64,000 nt of DNA from Chaetoceros tenuissimus (GCA_021927905.1 BLLK01000045.1:2604001-2668000); one strand, 5' to 3'; positions 50,378-60,719 are shown, counted from the first letter of the stretch. The notes: generated by a model from the sequence alone, not told the origin. Translations and numbers: made by a program.

Positions 50378-51337
50378 TCAATGAAATGAATATTTCACTT
50401 TGGTTACGTCAGATTTCATATCTGGACGAAATACTCCATTAAGGACTCTACCAGACTCAATATAAGATGGACTGAGTACTCCGCTATATGTATTATATTC
50501 TGAGAAACGAAATTCTATGTTTTCTTCATCTGAAATCATGCTTGTAATCAGACCTTGAGAATCAAAATGAACTCGCAAATGAGTCTCATCCATTCCATCT
50601 AATTCTTTGTAACCCAAGATAATATCATTCGTATTGATACGCTGGAAAGGCCAATGCTTCTTACGATCTTCTTTCCACTCTACAAGCGTATCTCTAGGCA
50701 AAAGAGTTGAAGGAAATATTGGCGTGTAATATAGCCAACGAAGTTTGGACCGTCCTTGAAGTTCTGTCTTGATCCTACTTGGAAAAATACCAAACAGTTT
50801 GGCCTTTTCTTCGTCCTCACCGTTCTGTTCGGTATATGTATGCAGAACTCTCAGATCGACCTCTATAGGTAATTCTACATAAGTTGAATATTTAAGCTTC
50901 AAATCACTGACAAGACCTGTAGGCGATGTAGAGAAGTAGTTTGTACGGGAAAATGGAGTCCATCTGCCGTTTACAAGCATCTCACCGTTTTCTTCCACAA
51001 TCACTTTCTCGATGTTCTTGATGGAATCCATCCACATAGGTTCTTCTTCTCCCGTCCAAAGAAATGCTCTATGAAAATACTTCTTCACATCATTGGGCAA
51101 ATCCCCAAAACTTTCTTCTTGCCAGAATGGGGATTGAACGCATGAACTCGAATCATTATTCGTTTCAAAGTAAGTCCCGTTCTCAGCAATGTTCATATTT
51201 TCTACACTATCATCCATCATACGCTTGACCGCTTTTTGCGTCTCAATATCCCATTCAAGACGCGTCGATATACACCAATATAATGCTGCAATCATCATTG
51301 TGGTTAACAGCCTGAAAGGCAATACCCATTTCTTCAT
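50378..51337 (-). CDS. DUF6544-like protein, diverged copy 2
   Basis: A single exon of 319 residues. One N-terminal membrane segment (FRLLTTMMIAALYWCI). The order of blocks mirrors copy 1: LPNDVKKYFHRAFLW for the opening, NGRWTPFSRTNYFSTSPTGL, KLRWLYYTPIFPSTLLPRDT for the LRWLxExPFxP block, then VEWKED, HFDSQGLITSM and a C-terminal FRPDMKSDVTKVKYSF. The central DPGFVW and GELSVSALG blocks are weak, so it has diverged further. Tandem orientation and shared order support an old local duplication. Function is unknown. Confidence is in the gene and in the relation to copy 1 rather than in any activity. Confidence 0.65.
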   Translation of the reverse strand: MKKWVLPFRLLTTMMIAALYWCISTRLEWDIETQKAVKRMMDDSVENMNIAENGTYFETNNDSSSCVQSPFWQEESFGDLPNDVKKYFHRAFLWTGEEEPMWMDSIKNIEKVIVEENGEMLVNGRWTPFSRTNYFSTSPTGLVSDLKLKYSTYVELPIEVDLRVLHTYTEQNGEDEEKAKLFGIFPSRIKTELQGRSKLRWLYYTPIFPSTLLPRDTLVEWKEDRKKHWPFQRINTNDIILGYKELDGMDETHLRVHFDSQGLITSMISDEENIEFRFSEYNTYSGVLSPSYIESGRVLNGVFRPDMKSDVTKVKYSFH

Positions 51338-51749
51338 TTTGCTCTATTTCTTATTTTTCTTTTGTTGTTTACGTGTTTTATACAATGTAAAAAATTCTGC
51401 GCTTCTTAATTCCCACCTGACATTTTTCCATCACAGAGCTCAAGATGCTCTTAGATTTACAACCAAAGCAGATGCCCAAACAGTTGTCTTTTTTGAGAAG
51501 CCAAGCTGTCAAAATTGTAGAAGTAGATGATGTCGAAAGGATGATGAGAAGCCCGACTAATAACAGTTTGGTCCCACTTTCATTAATCAGCTAGATTACT
51601 TCAACCTAATGGCTACATACATCACAGCCATTCAAACTACTCTACAAGCCCATGCAAGGATACGTAAAAATCACTCCAAATGTTATTTGATTTTCATCTA
51701 TTGTTAAATAGTTATTTGACTCATTTGAAAATATTATCTAATTGCAAAC
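51338..51749. other. intergenic region between divergent genes
   Basis: Upstream of DUF6544-like copy 2 and of the Nop12-like gene. A plus-strand frame overlapping the upstream gene is an antisense shadow. No repeat or RNA gene was seen. Confidence 0.45.
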
Positions 51750-52953
51750 ATGTCATCTTTATCAGCTTCGATTTTTGGTAGCACAGATAAAGGTATCGAG
51801 GAGAAAAATTCGTCATTGAATTCCCTTTTTGGTGCCTCATCTACACTTCCTGAGCAACCAAAGAATCTTAATTTCACAGAACCTGTAGAGGATCGTCAAA
51901 AGAGAGAACGTAGGGAGGAGAAAAAGCGCAAGAGAAAAGAAAAAACACAAGAAGCGGAGACTGCTGATACTGAAGAAGCAAAAGATGAAAGCCCGGAAAA
52001 CGAGGACGAAGAACGTACCATCTTTGTTGGAAATTTACCGATTGACATAACTCGTAAAACTCTGGCTTCCATGTTCAAATCTTGCGGGAAAGTTAAAAGT
52101 GCAAGAATCCGATCTGTATATACTGCAGGTGTGAAGCTACCACCTCAACAAGCTGGTAATCAGGTATGTAATAATTATGATTATTGTGGGTGTTTGTTTT
52201 TCGAAACATTCAGAGATTGAAACTTACATATTTTTTGGGTAGAAACTTGCTAAAAAGGTTTCAGTAAATACAAATAAACTTTTGAGTGGTGTTGCAAAGA
52301 AGACAGCACAGGGATACGTTGTATTTGAAGAAATTGAATCAGTCGAGAAGGCTCTTGAGATGAATAATACTGCTGTGCCAGGATCAAATGATTTACTTCT
52401 TCGTGTAGATAGAGCAAAACCTACACATGATGCTTCGAGATCAGTTTTCGTCGGAGGATTACCATATAAGACGGACGAAATTTCTTTGCGTGAGCATTTC
52501 AAAAATGGATGCGGATTTGAGAACGATGTGATTGAGAATGTAAGAATTGTCCGTGATAGTGAATCAGCTCAATGTAAAGGAATTGGGTACATCCTTCTCA
52601 AAGACAAGACTTATGTTCCATATGCTTTAGAGTTGAATGAGTCTGAATATAAGAAGAAGAAACTTAGAGTGATGGTTTGCGGTAAAAGAACAAAAGGTAA
52701 AAAGGGAGCGAAGAAAGACAAAAAAGAGGTTAGTGGAGCACTCAAAAGAATTATGGACAAACGTAAAAAGACTACTGCAGAATCTTTGAAAGGTACCAAG
52801 GAAAAGAAAAAGCGTGGATCGAAGAAGATTGGTGCAAAGAAAGCTGCTCAACCTGGAATTAGTAAACGTGCTGCTTCCGAAAAGAAACTTGACAAGCGTG
52901 TTAAGAAAATTCAGAAGCGTCTCAAGACAGGAATGGGTAAAACTAAGAAATAA
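51750..52953 (+). CDS. Nop12/RBM34-like nucleolar RNA-binding protein
   Basis: Exons 51750..52163 and 52243..52953 (79-bp intron, GTATGT donor, GGGTAG acceptor) give 374 residues. Two RRMs follow a basic and acidic leader: RRM1 starts RTIFVGNLPIDITRKTLASM (residue ~89), is interrupted by the intron in its loop, and ends GYVVFEEIESVEKAL; RRM2 starts RSVFVGGLPYKTDEISLREH (~232) with an RNP1-like GIGYILLKD. The C terminus is very Lys-rich (TKEKKKRGSKKIGAKKAA), typical of nucleolar proteins. Nop12 in yeast aids 5.8S/25S rRNA maturation. It converges with the BMT5-like fusion, the two stop codons 31 bp apart; both would act on rRNA. Confidence 0.87.
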
Positions 52954-52984
52954 GTTCATGTTGTACCTATCAGTTTTCTTCGAT

Positions 52985-55114
52985 CTATTTGTACATTATC
53001 TCTCTCCAAAATGAACATTGCGTCCTACGATGAGGTTCTATTTCAATACTATGGTTTGTCCCTTCATACTCAACATTGACATGATTGCATTCAATACAAA
53101 TTTTTTGCTTCAAAATATTTTTCATCCTCCGTGGCAAAAGTGACAGTTCTCTTTTGCAAAATCGATCATTCACTACTGGAAAACCAAGCTTACGGAGAAG
53201 GAACGAAATAACGCTAGCTATTCGACCATCATCGTGAGAGCTTTTGACAGTGAGAGTTGATATCATGGTGTTTTCATCTCCTTCTAATACCTGAAAGTTA
53301 TCTGAAAACGTTATAAACAATGCATCGGCAAGATCAAGTTCATCACTCATGACTTCAAAGCGATCAGGTTCGTCATTAGAATCTACAGCATTCATTTCTT
53401 CTTCAGTTTTCAGTCGCTTCCACTTTCTCACACCATTTTTTGGAATGGAACAATAAACTCCATTTTTCCACGCTTTTGGAACATTACCATGGACAAGGAC
53501 AGTAAATGAGTAAGATACTTTCACAGATTTTAAAGAAAGATCTCCAAGCTTTCCCGAAGAAACAATTACCGGACAAAGTCCAGAGCAACCAGTATCAAGT
53601 TTACTAATAGACTGGCAAAAGATATTTTCCATACTCTCTTTCGACTCAAGTTGTTTTTTGAGAATCATCTCCAAGGTATATGGTGAAAAATTCCCAACAC
53701 ATCTAATTCCAACTGGTTTTAGGGCTACTGTTAGAAATGTTCCACTATCAAGCTTTGAGGGTATCTTCTTGACAATTTTCACATTTGCTTCTTCATTATT
53801 GACTTCATGAGCATCTTCTTTTGAGCCTTCAGTACCATCAAGTTTTCTTTCATTTACCATTTGATATTCTTCAACAAAATCAATCACGTCATTCTCCCGC
53901 ACTATACGCGAATCATCCATGCAGCATAATCCATTGATATATATTCTTCCCATCTTTAATGCTGTTTTACATTGACTTTTGGATTTTATATATTCTGAAA
54001 GAGGAAAATCTTTTTGTCGACTCAACCACTTTATTCGTTTCCCATCGTAATCCTTTGTAACCTTCATTGTCACTATTGTATTTGTATCATTGATATCGCG
54101 AGGTTCCAATGACGACACTTCCTTCTTCTTTTTACATGGTAAAGATTGATCATTTTTTTCATGAATAAATGTCCCCAAAGCGATATCTGGGAGAGCAGGA
54201 GATTTCAAGTGTCGACTAAGTTCCTCATGGCAATCGAATTTGAGTCTACAAATGTTGCATTCAAATTGTTCAACAGTGTCAATTCTACTACCCTTTTGGT
54301 TGACGACAAAAACAAAGTTTTCACTTTGCTGTACATTCATTTCGCTTTCATTTCCACCAAATCTCTCCCCGCCTGTTCGCCTATGCCGATATCCATAACG
54401 TGCAAGAAAGTGCTTGGAACCAAGCTTACCATTTCTAAACTTCCTCGCCGTAGGATAATGCTTCAAAACTTCTCCAAGGGGATGCATACTTCTTTCATCA
54501 TCATTGTCAAAGAGCCAATTTTCAATTGGACGCGCAGTTATATCTTGTTGTGAAAGAATTAGCCCACTATTTTCTGCAGCCTTCATCAAATCCCAAGTCG
54601 TAGGTTGTTGACCACAGAGACAAACATGTATTCTTCCACGTTGCTTCAGTAATTTCTTTGCTGAGTGAAAATAATGTGATAGTAATATATAATGCCTTTC
54701 TGCATGCTTTTGTTCAGATTCTTGTAATACTGCATCGCCGAGATGTGGATGATTGAAAAGAATAATATCATACTTCATTTCTTCCGATGCAACATGTATA
54801 CTTTCTTCAATCTTTGTTCCATCTGTGCCCATGATAATAGTTTCATTCCAAACTTGTCGAAATTCCTTGACTATTTCCTTTGAATTGCTGTAAGTTTCAT
54901 ACAATTCTTCATCATTATCAATCAAAGTTGTTGCTGTAACATGTATATCTGGGTATGCCCTCTTCAGTGCAAGAGAAAAAGAGAAATCTCCATCACCTGC
55001 GTAGTACGTTGGTGAGTGAGTATGTTGATAGGTTAGAAAGATTAGAACGAACATTATTTTCTACGCTACAACAAAGCGGATACACTTACCTATTGTCAAA
55101 GCTCGGAAACTCAT
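52985..55114 (-). CDS. BMT5-like rRNA methyltransferase fused to zinc finger, S4 and pseudouridine synthase domains
   Basis: Exons 55114..55090 and 54996..52985 (93-bp intron, GTAAGT/GCAG) give 678 residues starting MSFRALTIGDGDFSFSLAL, which the splice restores to the GxGDFSFS motif of BMT5 (25S rRNA uridine-N3 methyltransferase, DUF2431). IILFNHPHLGD and LLKQRGRIHVCL complete that domain (residues 1-~195). A C2H2 finger (CNICRLKFDCHEELSRH) is at ~255. An S4-like RNA-binding unit (LKMGRIYINGLCCMDDSRIV) is at ~330-385. From ~430 an RluA-type pseudouridine synthase follows: ALKPVGIRC and SKLDTGCSG, keeping the catalytic Asp of RLDxxTSG but with Lys for Arg. The protein may carry out two different uridine modifications; the second activity is inferred. 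Confidence 0.8.
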
Positions 55115-55474
55115 TCTGGTGGCGCAGTTATGTTGAGATGATTACATCTCATAACATTGAATTTACTTCCTCATATAAAAACCTCTCTTGAAAAAAATGT
55201 GGCCACCAAGTCATACTACAGTAATATACGTACGAAATTTGTCAAGCAGAATGTAATTACTTTTTAGATACTTTTCAAACCCCCTAAAAGGGGAAAATGT
55301 GATGTAATGGTATCTTTTCACAAGAACATTTCATTCCACAATTCTTGCGAACATGGAACATGGACATCACCTCATTAATGATCATCATTATCTTCACCAC
55401 ATAAAGTACCATATCAGTGTTTTTCACAAGCTCAGAATAGCCGATAATCTTGTGATAGAATAATTTGTGTAAAA
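55115..55474. other. intergenic region between divergent genes
   Basis: Upstream of the methyltransferase fusion (minus) and of the plastid membrane protein (plus). AT-rich; nothing recognised beyond short chance frames. Confidence 0.45.
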
Positions 55475-56266
55475 ATGAAAGGGCCTCTAGTCTCGAACTA
55501 TTTCGTTGCAACTCTTGTTGGCAGTTCCATATTCTCTGCCACCAGTTTCAACACCAATTATTTGATTCATTCGCACCAGAAGAGATGTAACACTCAGAAA
55601 CAATTTTCATCAACCAATTTGATCCATGAAAAGCCTACATACAGGAAATCTCTGGATCCGTATACACCTATAGGACTTCAGATGATTGCAAGCAATAATG
55701 ACAAAGAAGATAAATCCGAAAATGAACAAGAGAAGAATGACCAAGCGGCACCTATTCAAAAAACAAACATCTTTGAAGAAATATTCGATCCAATTATCAG
55801 TTCCCCATACTTTGCTACGTTTTTATTTTGGCTACCGTTCCTCGCAAATGACAGATTACGAAATAGGGTCTCGAATTTCCTCGCACAATATTTGGATCTG
55901 AGTATTGCTTTGCCAGTATTTGCTATTGGAAGTATAGTCGGAGTAGTTTACCTCTCTTATCAGACTAGATTGATGGATATTGAATATGCACAATCAACAA
56001 CAGAGGATGCATTGCGACAACTAAGAGAGGCTCGAGCTGCACAAATGTCTGGTAGTCAAGCAAAAGAAGTATTGGAAATGGATTATCAGAGGGCATTGGA
56101 GAACTATGAATATGTCTTGAAACAAGAACTTGAACTGAGATCATTTGCAGGGATGAAAGTGAATGCTCCAAATGCTCCTGGTGAGCGAGAGGAAGATTTA
56201 CAGGCAATCACTACTCTCTTGAATATGAAAATAAGTGAAGACGGAAATTTGGAAATGCTTGATTGA
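55475..56266 (+). CDS. plastid-targeted membrane protein of unknown function
   Basis: A single exon of 263 residues. The leader (MKGPLVSNYFVATLVGSSIF) ends with SATSF-NT, a diatom plastid motif, then a basic transit region and an acidic Lys/Glu/Asn linker. Two membrane-prone stretches follow: YFATFLFWLPFLAND (~residue 110) and LSIALPVFAIGSIVGVVYLS (~145). After them comes a charged helix (TTEDALRQLREARAAQMSGS, EVLEMDYQRALENYEYVLKQ) likely forming a coiled coil in the stroma. I do not recognise a family. The order of leader, paired hydrophobic segments and coiled coil suggests a thylakoid or envelope protein, by inference only. Confidence 0.7.
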   Translation: MKGPLVSNYFVATLVGSSIFSATSFNTNYLIHSHQKRCNTQKQFSSTNLIHEKPTYRKSLDPYTPIGLQMIASNNDKEDKSENEQEKNDQAAPIQKTNIFEEIFDPIISSPYFATFLFWLPFLANDRLRNRVSNFLAQYLDLSIALPVFAIGSIVGVVYLSYQTRLMDIEYAQSTTEDALRQLREARAAQMSGSQAKEVLEMDYQRALENYEYVLKQELELRSFAGMKVNAPNAPGEREEDLQAITTLLNMKISEDGNLEMLD

Positions 56267-56594
56267 TTTCAATACAATAAATATTTATATTTTACACCAA
56301 TAGAAAAGTTACATCAGTGATGAATATCTTTACTCTTGTTGCATTCTTTTATTCTTCCATACATATTTTGTTTTTCTTTTTTCCGTCATTTGTTTCTACT
56401 ATTTTAGTTCCATGACACAATATAGAATTTTCAAATTTTGTCGAGCTACTACACTCGTACTCAGTAAATATGGCTGCTCCAGCAAGAATTCTGATGGAGA
56501 CGAACACGCCTTGCTCTCTGCACATTTCAAATCATCCATCACTCATTACCATTCCTACCTTCCATAATTTTTAACAACAAAAGAAATAAGCAAA
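56267..56594. other. intergenic region
   Basis: Between two plus-strand genes. T-rich runs and no coding signs; presumed terminator side and promoter. Confidence 0.45.
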
Positions 56595-57433
56595 ATGACT
56601 CTCCCACCACAGGTAACATCTGCAATCACCAAGGTCGACACCTTCATGGACAAGTACCCAGTTTTGACTCAACGCGGTAAGTTTTGAAACCAGCAACAAT
56701 AGCTAGAATTTCGCAGATTCTTCTGTGTTCTCAAAATTGATGGAAGTGGACTGAACTGCCAAGAATGAGTAGAGAGATCATGCGAAACCCTGGTCACGTC
56801 ATTCCTATCTTTGACCTACTCATTATGCAGTCAAGTCTCCGTTCAGCTGTGATCATTTCTCTGTTTCATGTTTGATTTCTTCCCACTATAAAACGAACTA
56901 ACCATGACTCGGAACAATTCTTTACTCATAGACAAGCTCGAGGAATTGGAAAAAAAGACTGGACAACCAAAAGCATTCTTCTTACTCGGGGGAGTTTCAG
57001 TTATCGCACTTGCAATCTACGCTCTCGGAGGAACCAAATTAGTTACTGACCTTGTATCCTTCATATATCCTGCATACATGTCCTTCAAGGGTGAGTTTTA
57101 CTCAAATAGAAGTAGCTTCTTGCTTTTCTCACAACTATCTAACCTGTATTCTTCTCTTTAGCTCTTGACAGTGCAAATGCAACAGAACACACACAGTGGT
57201 TGACTTACTGGGTCGTTTTTTCTTTTGTATCCATTTTCGAAAACGTCTTTGGCTTCATTACTGAATTTATTCCATTTTACTTCGTTATCAAGGTTTCATT
57301 CTTTGTTTGGTTGTATCATCCAAAATTCATGGGGTCTACAATGGTTTATTCTGAAGTTATTAGACCATTTGTGATTCCACATCTTACTGCTCTTCAAAAG
57401 AAGAGTGTTCCTGTCTCCAAGAAAGATACATAA
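56595..57433 (+). CDS. HVA22/REEP5/Yop1-family ER membrane-shaping protein
   Basis: Three exons, 56595..56676, 56932..57090 and 57162..57433, give 170 residues. The first intron is unusually long for this window (255 bp); the second is 71 bp. The protein starts MTLPPQVTSAITKVDTFMDK, then KKTGQPKAFFLLGGVSVIAL for the first hairpin, FIYPAYMSFKALDSANATEH (joined across intron 2), and QWLTYWVVFSFVSIFENVFG, the family hallmark. YFVIKVSFFVWLYHPKFMG completes the TB2/DP1 domain. These proteins insert wedge-like hairpins that curve ER tubules and act in vesicle traffic and ER turnover. Both joins keep frame and rebuild conserved blocks, so the model is well supported. Confidence 0.92.
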
Positions 57434-57762
57434 ACAGCGTGCCTGGGTTGAGAGGGCAGATTCCATGGTTCCATTAGTAATTGTAGATATCATTGTGTTT
57501 TGGAAGATGGAAGACAGATTCGAAATATTGAAAAAGTTTCAAGCTCTTTTCGCATGCTGTAATGAATAAAGAAAAATGTTTCATTGATTTATAATATAGT
57601 TCACTATATAATTCAAGGTTTATTGCACTCTTTCATAGACAGAAGCAAGAAACGGATCACTTGAATCATGTGGAATATTCAGACATATGCTTAGATAGAT
57701 CCAGGTGTAGACATCATGGCAGTTCATACGGAAGAGAAATGGTGCTCTCACTGAGATAGTTT
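57434..57762. other. intergenic region between convergent genes
   Basis: 3' ends of the HVA22-like gene and the nuclear unknown gene. No features recognised. Confidence 0.45.
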
Positions 57763-58728
57763 TTACAAGTTTTTATCAAGGACTTCCTTGAAGTAATTGA
57801 ATCCATTTGGTTCGTTGGCATGTTGTAGTATATCATAGTCCAACAGATTCCACGTGAACTTTATAGGTTGGGAATTCGGTTCATGGTTTTCATATCCTAA
57901 CCGTCCCAAACAAGCATAAGGCTCAAATACACGCTTGTCTGAATTATATAAGCGATACCACAAAACAATACCACAGTCTTCTGGAAGTTTGCCTTGCGAA
58001 GCACGCTTTCCCACCGATATAAGTTTTTGGATTACTGGTGATTCTGGTCGCATTCTGCTACCACCGTACCATGACATTTTTGCCTTGCCATTGTCAACAA
58101 TGAAATCATTCTTAATGTCAGCTGTTGGTAGATTTACGTTCACCCAAAGGAAAAGACAATCATTTTTAAATTCACAAACTCCACTATACTTATTGAATGA
58201 AATATTTGGGGGGTTTCCACACATAAAGTTTGCATGTTCAATCACCGCAGCTTTTCCAGTAGCGGCAAGTCGCCTCCCAATAAAAACAGGAAAGTCGAAA
58301 TCCCCCTGAAGAACGCTTTGGAGATTTACATAAGTTGCTCGGGTTGTACCAGGTTTTGCTTCACTTTGTACGATTGGCTTAGGAGGCAAGGTCGAGAGTG
58401 TGTTAATGCCATTCTGTGGTGCGTCTATTTCAGTTCTTTGCCGTTTTTTCGTTGGCTTGGATTTCATTGCTTCTTCCAAATGCATATCAGTGTCCTTAAC
58501 AGCGTCGTCTGTACTTGTATTTTTTAATCGAGAGGATCTTCTAGTTGCAATAGACTGATGAACTTCCACATTTGACTCTACACTTGTCCTGGACGATGAA
58601 GTTTTCTTAGGACTTGCTTGTATTTCACTGACTGACTTGGACAGACCTAAACTCTCCAACCTTTGCTTATTCCTCGCTATCTTCTTCTCTCTCATCAAGA
58701 GGTATGCATTTCCTTGGACTTCGCTCAT
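57763..58728 (-). CDS. probable nuclear protein of unknown function
   Basis: A single exon of 321 residues. It begins with a short helix (LMREKKIARNKQRLESLGLS) of the kind seen at the start of plant and protist chromatin proteins (xxNxxxLxSLGL). Then a Ser/Lys-rich disordered stretch with likely nuclear signals (ATRRSSRLKN; SKPTKKRQRT). The C-terminal 190 residues are compact and unrecognised: DFPVFIGRRLAATGKAAVIE, KNDCLFLWVNVNLP, NGKAKMSWYGGSRMRPESPV, CGIVLWYRLYNSDKRVF, FTWNLLDYDIL. The aromatic, beta-rich pattern suggests a defined domain, perhaps a DNA- or histone-reading fold, but I cannot name it. A GATG array lies about 120 bp upstream of its start. Confidence 0.7.
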   Translation of the reverse strand: MSEVQGNAYLLMREKKIARNKQRLESLGLSKSVSEIQASPKKTSSSRTSVESNVEVHQSIATRRSSRLKNTSTDDAVKDTDMHLEEAMKSKPTKKRQRTEIDAPQNGINTLSTLPPKPIVQSEAKPGTTRATYVNLQSVLQGDFDFPVFIGRRLAATGKAAVIEHANFMCGNPPNISFNKYSGVCEFKNDCLFLWVNVNLPTADIKNDFIVDNGKAKMSWYGGSRMRPESPVIQKLISVGKRASQGKLPEDCGIVLWYRLYNSDKRVFEPYACLGRLGYENHEPNSQPIKFTWNLLDYDILQHANEPNGFNYFKEVLDKNL

Positions 58729-59045
58729 ATTGTCACTTCTACCCTAACTAGTTATGAAGCTTACACAAGTCCAAATGTTATGAAATATAGTCTCAGTTCC
58801 TGGATATCGTTACACCAGTACATAAGGTATGATAGTAATGAGTTCATTGTGATGGATGATGGATGATGGATGATGGTGAATGGTGAGTGGATGATGGATG
58901 AGGAGAGCCGAGGTGCCGAGGTTCGAGGAAAAGAAGACAAAACTGTCGTACATACGTACGAGACTTTGTTCTACAGTTATTTTCGGTTACTTCGAAGGCT
59001 ACTAAAATTAATTTGAGAAAAGGAAAAGATTTAATGGATTGGAAT
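58729..59045. other. intergenic region with simple repeat
   Basis: Upstream of the nuclear unknown gene and 3' of the thioredoxin-fold gene (both minus). Holds the GATG array at 58851-58901. Confidence 0.5.
58851..58901 (+). repeat. GATG-type microsatellite
   Basis: An imperfect run of GATG/GATGGAT units, about 51 bp. It is the strand complement in type of the CATC tract at 17339-17402 and probably arose by replication slippage. Confidence 0.8.
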
Positions 59046-60419
59046 CTACTCAAAAGAGCCATCTGAATCTTCAGTTTCCGAAGCACTTGAACTACCCAAA
59101 AGATTTGAAAATGTCCCATTCTCTAGAGCTGGCAATAGACCTTCATAAAGTCCTCCAACACTTTTTCCATTTACAAAAATGTGAGGGAGGCTTGTTTGAC
59201 CAGTCATCTCGCCAAGAGCTGCGCGCTTTTGTGCCCCACCTTCATCAATGAGGAAAGGAACCCATTCTTTTCCCAATGAAATTTCCTTGAACGGTATTTT
59301 CAAACTTTCTAGAACCGCTACAGCTTCAGTGCAGAATGGCGACAGCGAATATGTGTAAATGACAACGTTATTCGCAGAAATTTCTCTTTCAATTTCCTGC
59401 TTCATGTCCTCAATTTCCTTCAGGTATTCATTCAAATCTTCTCTATTACTACCTGCCTGAAACGGAGCGAGAACTTTGTAAACCGGTTTCAGTACTGGAG
59501 TGATGATCTTACTAATGGATCCAAGGAGTTCCGAGGGTGGTACAAAATTTGCGTAATTTTTGTAGAGATATACAATGATATCTTTAGACTCTGGCATTTG
59601 CGTATTTGTGTTGGGGTCAATTAAAAAGGGACATTGAGTAGAGCCGCCAGTAATTTTTGCAAGTTCTGCTCTTCTTGGCGAATCTTTCCCTGCAGATCGC
59701 AACTCATATGGGATATCAAGTTCACTAAGAACTTCTCTAACAAGTCTACAAAACTGGTTACCTTCATATGAATACAAAATGAGAGGATCTTTTGGTGGAG
59801 TATCTTTCTTTGCACAAGATGCTACATCTTCAGCTCTACCAAAGCGGAGGAAAGAAGGCAATGGTTCTCCAAATTTTACAAGTATTTCCACTACCTTCTT
59901 CTTTAAATCTTCTTCATTATCATCGACAATAGGTTTCCTTGTACCAAAGACATCGGTGAAGTATCCAAGGATGTCATCTTTCCCAACAAAAATCTGCTGA
60001 CCAGTCTCATCCTCTACGACCATCCTAGGAATGGCTTCATTCTCAATAAAATACTCATAGGATCTATCAGATCTAGATCGAGAATTTTGACCTGCAGGAA
60101 TCACAGTTTCAACGTTCAAATCCAACTCAGTGATTCTCTCTCTTACCATTCTACAATCCGAATTACCTTCCATGTCATGTAATGAGATGATCTTGATACT
60201 TGTGTTCTTTGGTCCATCTACAATAGTACCGAAAGGCAAGCGTGCAATAGAAGCTAGTCCAGACGTCAAAGTGTCGAATCCATTGGGGATGGACCTCAAT
60301 TCTAAATCGTCAGCAAAAGATCGAGTACCTTTGGAGCTTCGAATGTTTGTGGTGGGTGCAAAAGAGTATGCACCACTGCTTAGCAAAGAGAAAAGAACTA
60401 CAGAACAAAAGATACGCAT
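59046..60419 (-). CDS. plastid-targeted protein with three thioredoxin-fold (GST-N/glutaredoxin) domains
   Basis: A single exon of 457 residues. The signal peptide MRIFCSVVLFSLLSSGAYSF ends in YSFAPT, nearly the canonical diatom plastid ASAFAP motif. Three glutaredoxin-like units follow: a degenerate first (~residues 74-160, HDMEGNSDCRMVRERI), a second with YSYEGNQFCRLVREVLSELD and GGSTQCPFLIDP (~215-295), and a C-terminal glutaredoxin with YTYSLSPFCTEAVAVLESL, GQTSLPHIFVNGKSVGG (~355-440). Units 2 and 3 each have a single Cys at the active site (NQFC, SPFC), suggesting monothiol chemistry with glutathione. Unit 2 resembles plastid GST-N proteins that extract electrons from glutathione. A role in plastid redox is inferred. 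Confidence 0.82.
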   Translation of the reverse strand: MRIFCSVVLFSLLSSGAYSFAPTTNIRSSKGTRSFADDLELRSIPNGFDTLTSGLASIARLPFGTIVDGPKNTSIKIISLHDMEGNSDCRMVRERITELDLNVETVIPAGQNSRSRSDRSYEYFIENEAIPRMVVEDETGQQIFVGKDDILGYFTDVFGTRKPIVDDNEEDLKKKVVEILVKFGEPLPSFLRFGRAEDVASCAKKDTPPKDPLILYSYEGNQFCRLVREVLSELDIPYELRSAGKDSPRRAELAKITGGSTQCPFLIDPNTNTQMPESKDIIVYLYKNYANFVPPSELLGSISKIITPVLKPVYKVLAPFQAGSNREDLNEYLKEIEDMKQEIEREISANNVVIYTYSLSPFCTEAVAVLESLKIPFKEISLGKEWVPFLIDEGGAQKRAALGEMTGQTSLPHIFVNGKSVGGLYEGLLPALENGTFSNLLGSSSASETEDSDGSFE

Positions 60420-60719
60420 TGCGAGATTCTTAACGCTGATAAGCTAAAGATGAATTATATATGAATAGTTTCAGATACAAGTTGACACTAACCCTAACCC
60501 TAATTGTTGGTTGTTGGGAATGTTGAAGATATAAAGATCTAGTCTAATCAAAAGATGGGACTAAAAAGAGGCAGCAATACATACTATTTGACTCTAGTGA
60601 CAATAGTCATTTAGCCGATGTAGATGTTTCTTTTCATTTTTTATTTAAAACAAATCTTTAAATTAAAAATCATTACGGCCCCCGAGGAAATATAGAAACG
60701 AAACTTGATCTTAATTCTT
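60420..60719. other. intergenic region with telomere-like run
   Basis: Upstream of the thioredoxin-fold gene and 3' of the double dUTPase, both minus strand. Holds a short CCCTAA run. Confidence 0.45.
60488..60503 (+). repeat. short interstitial telomere-like repeat (CCCTAA)
   Basis: CTAACCCTAACCCTAA, about 2.7 units of the CCCTAA/TTAGGG telomere motif, lies between genes. It may be a scar of break repair or a protein-binding (telobox-like) promoter site of the thioredoxin-fold gene. Confidence 0.7.
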
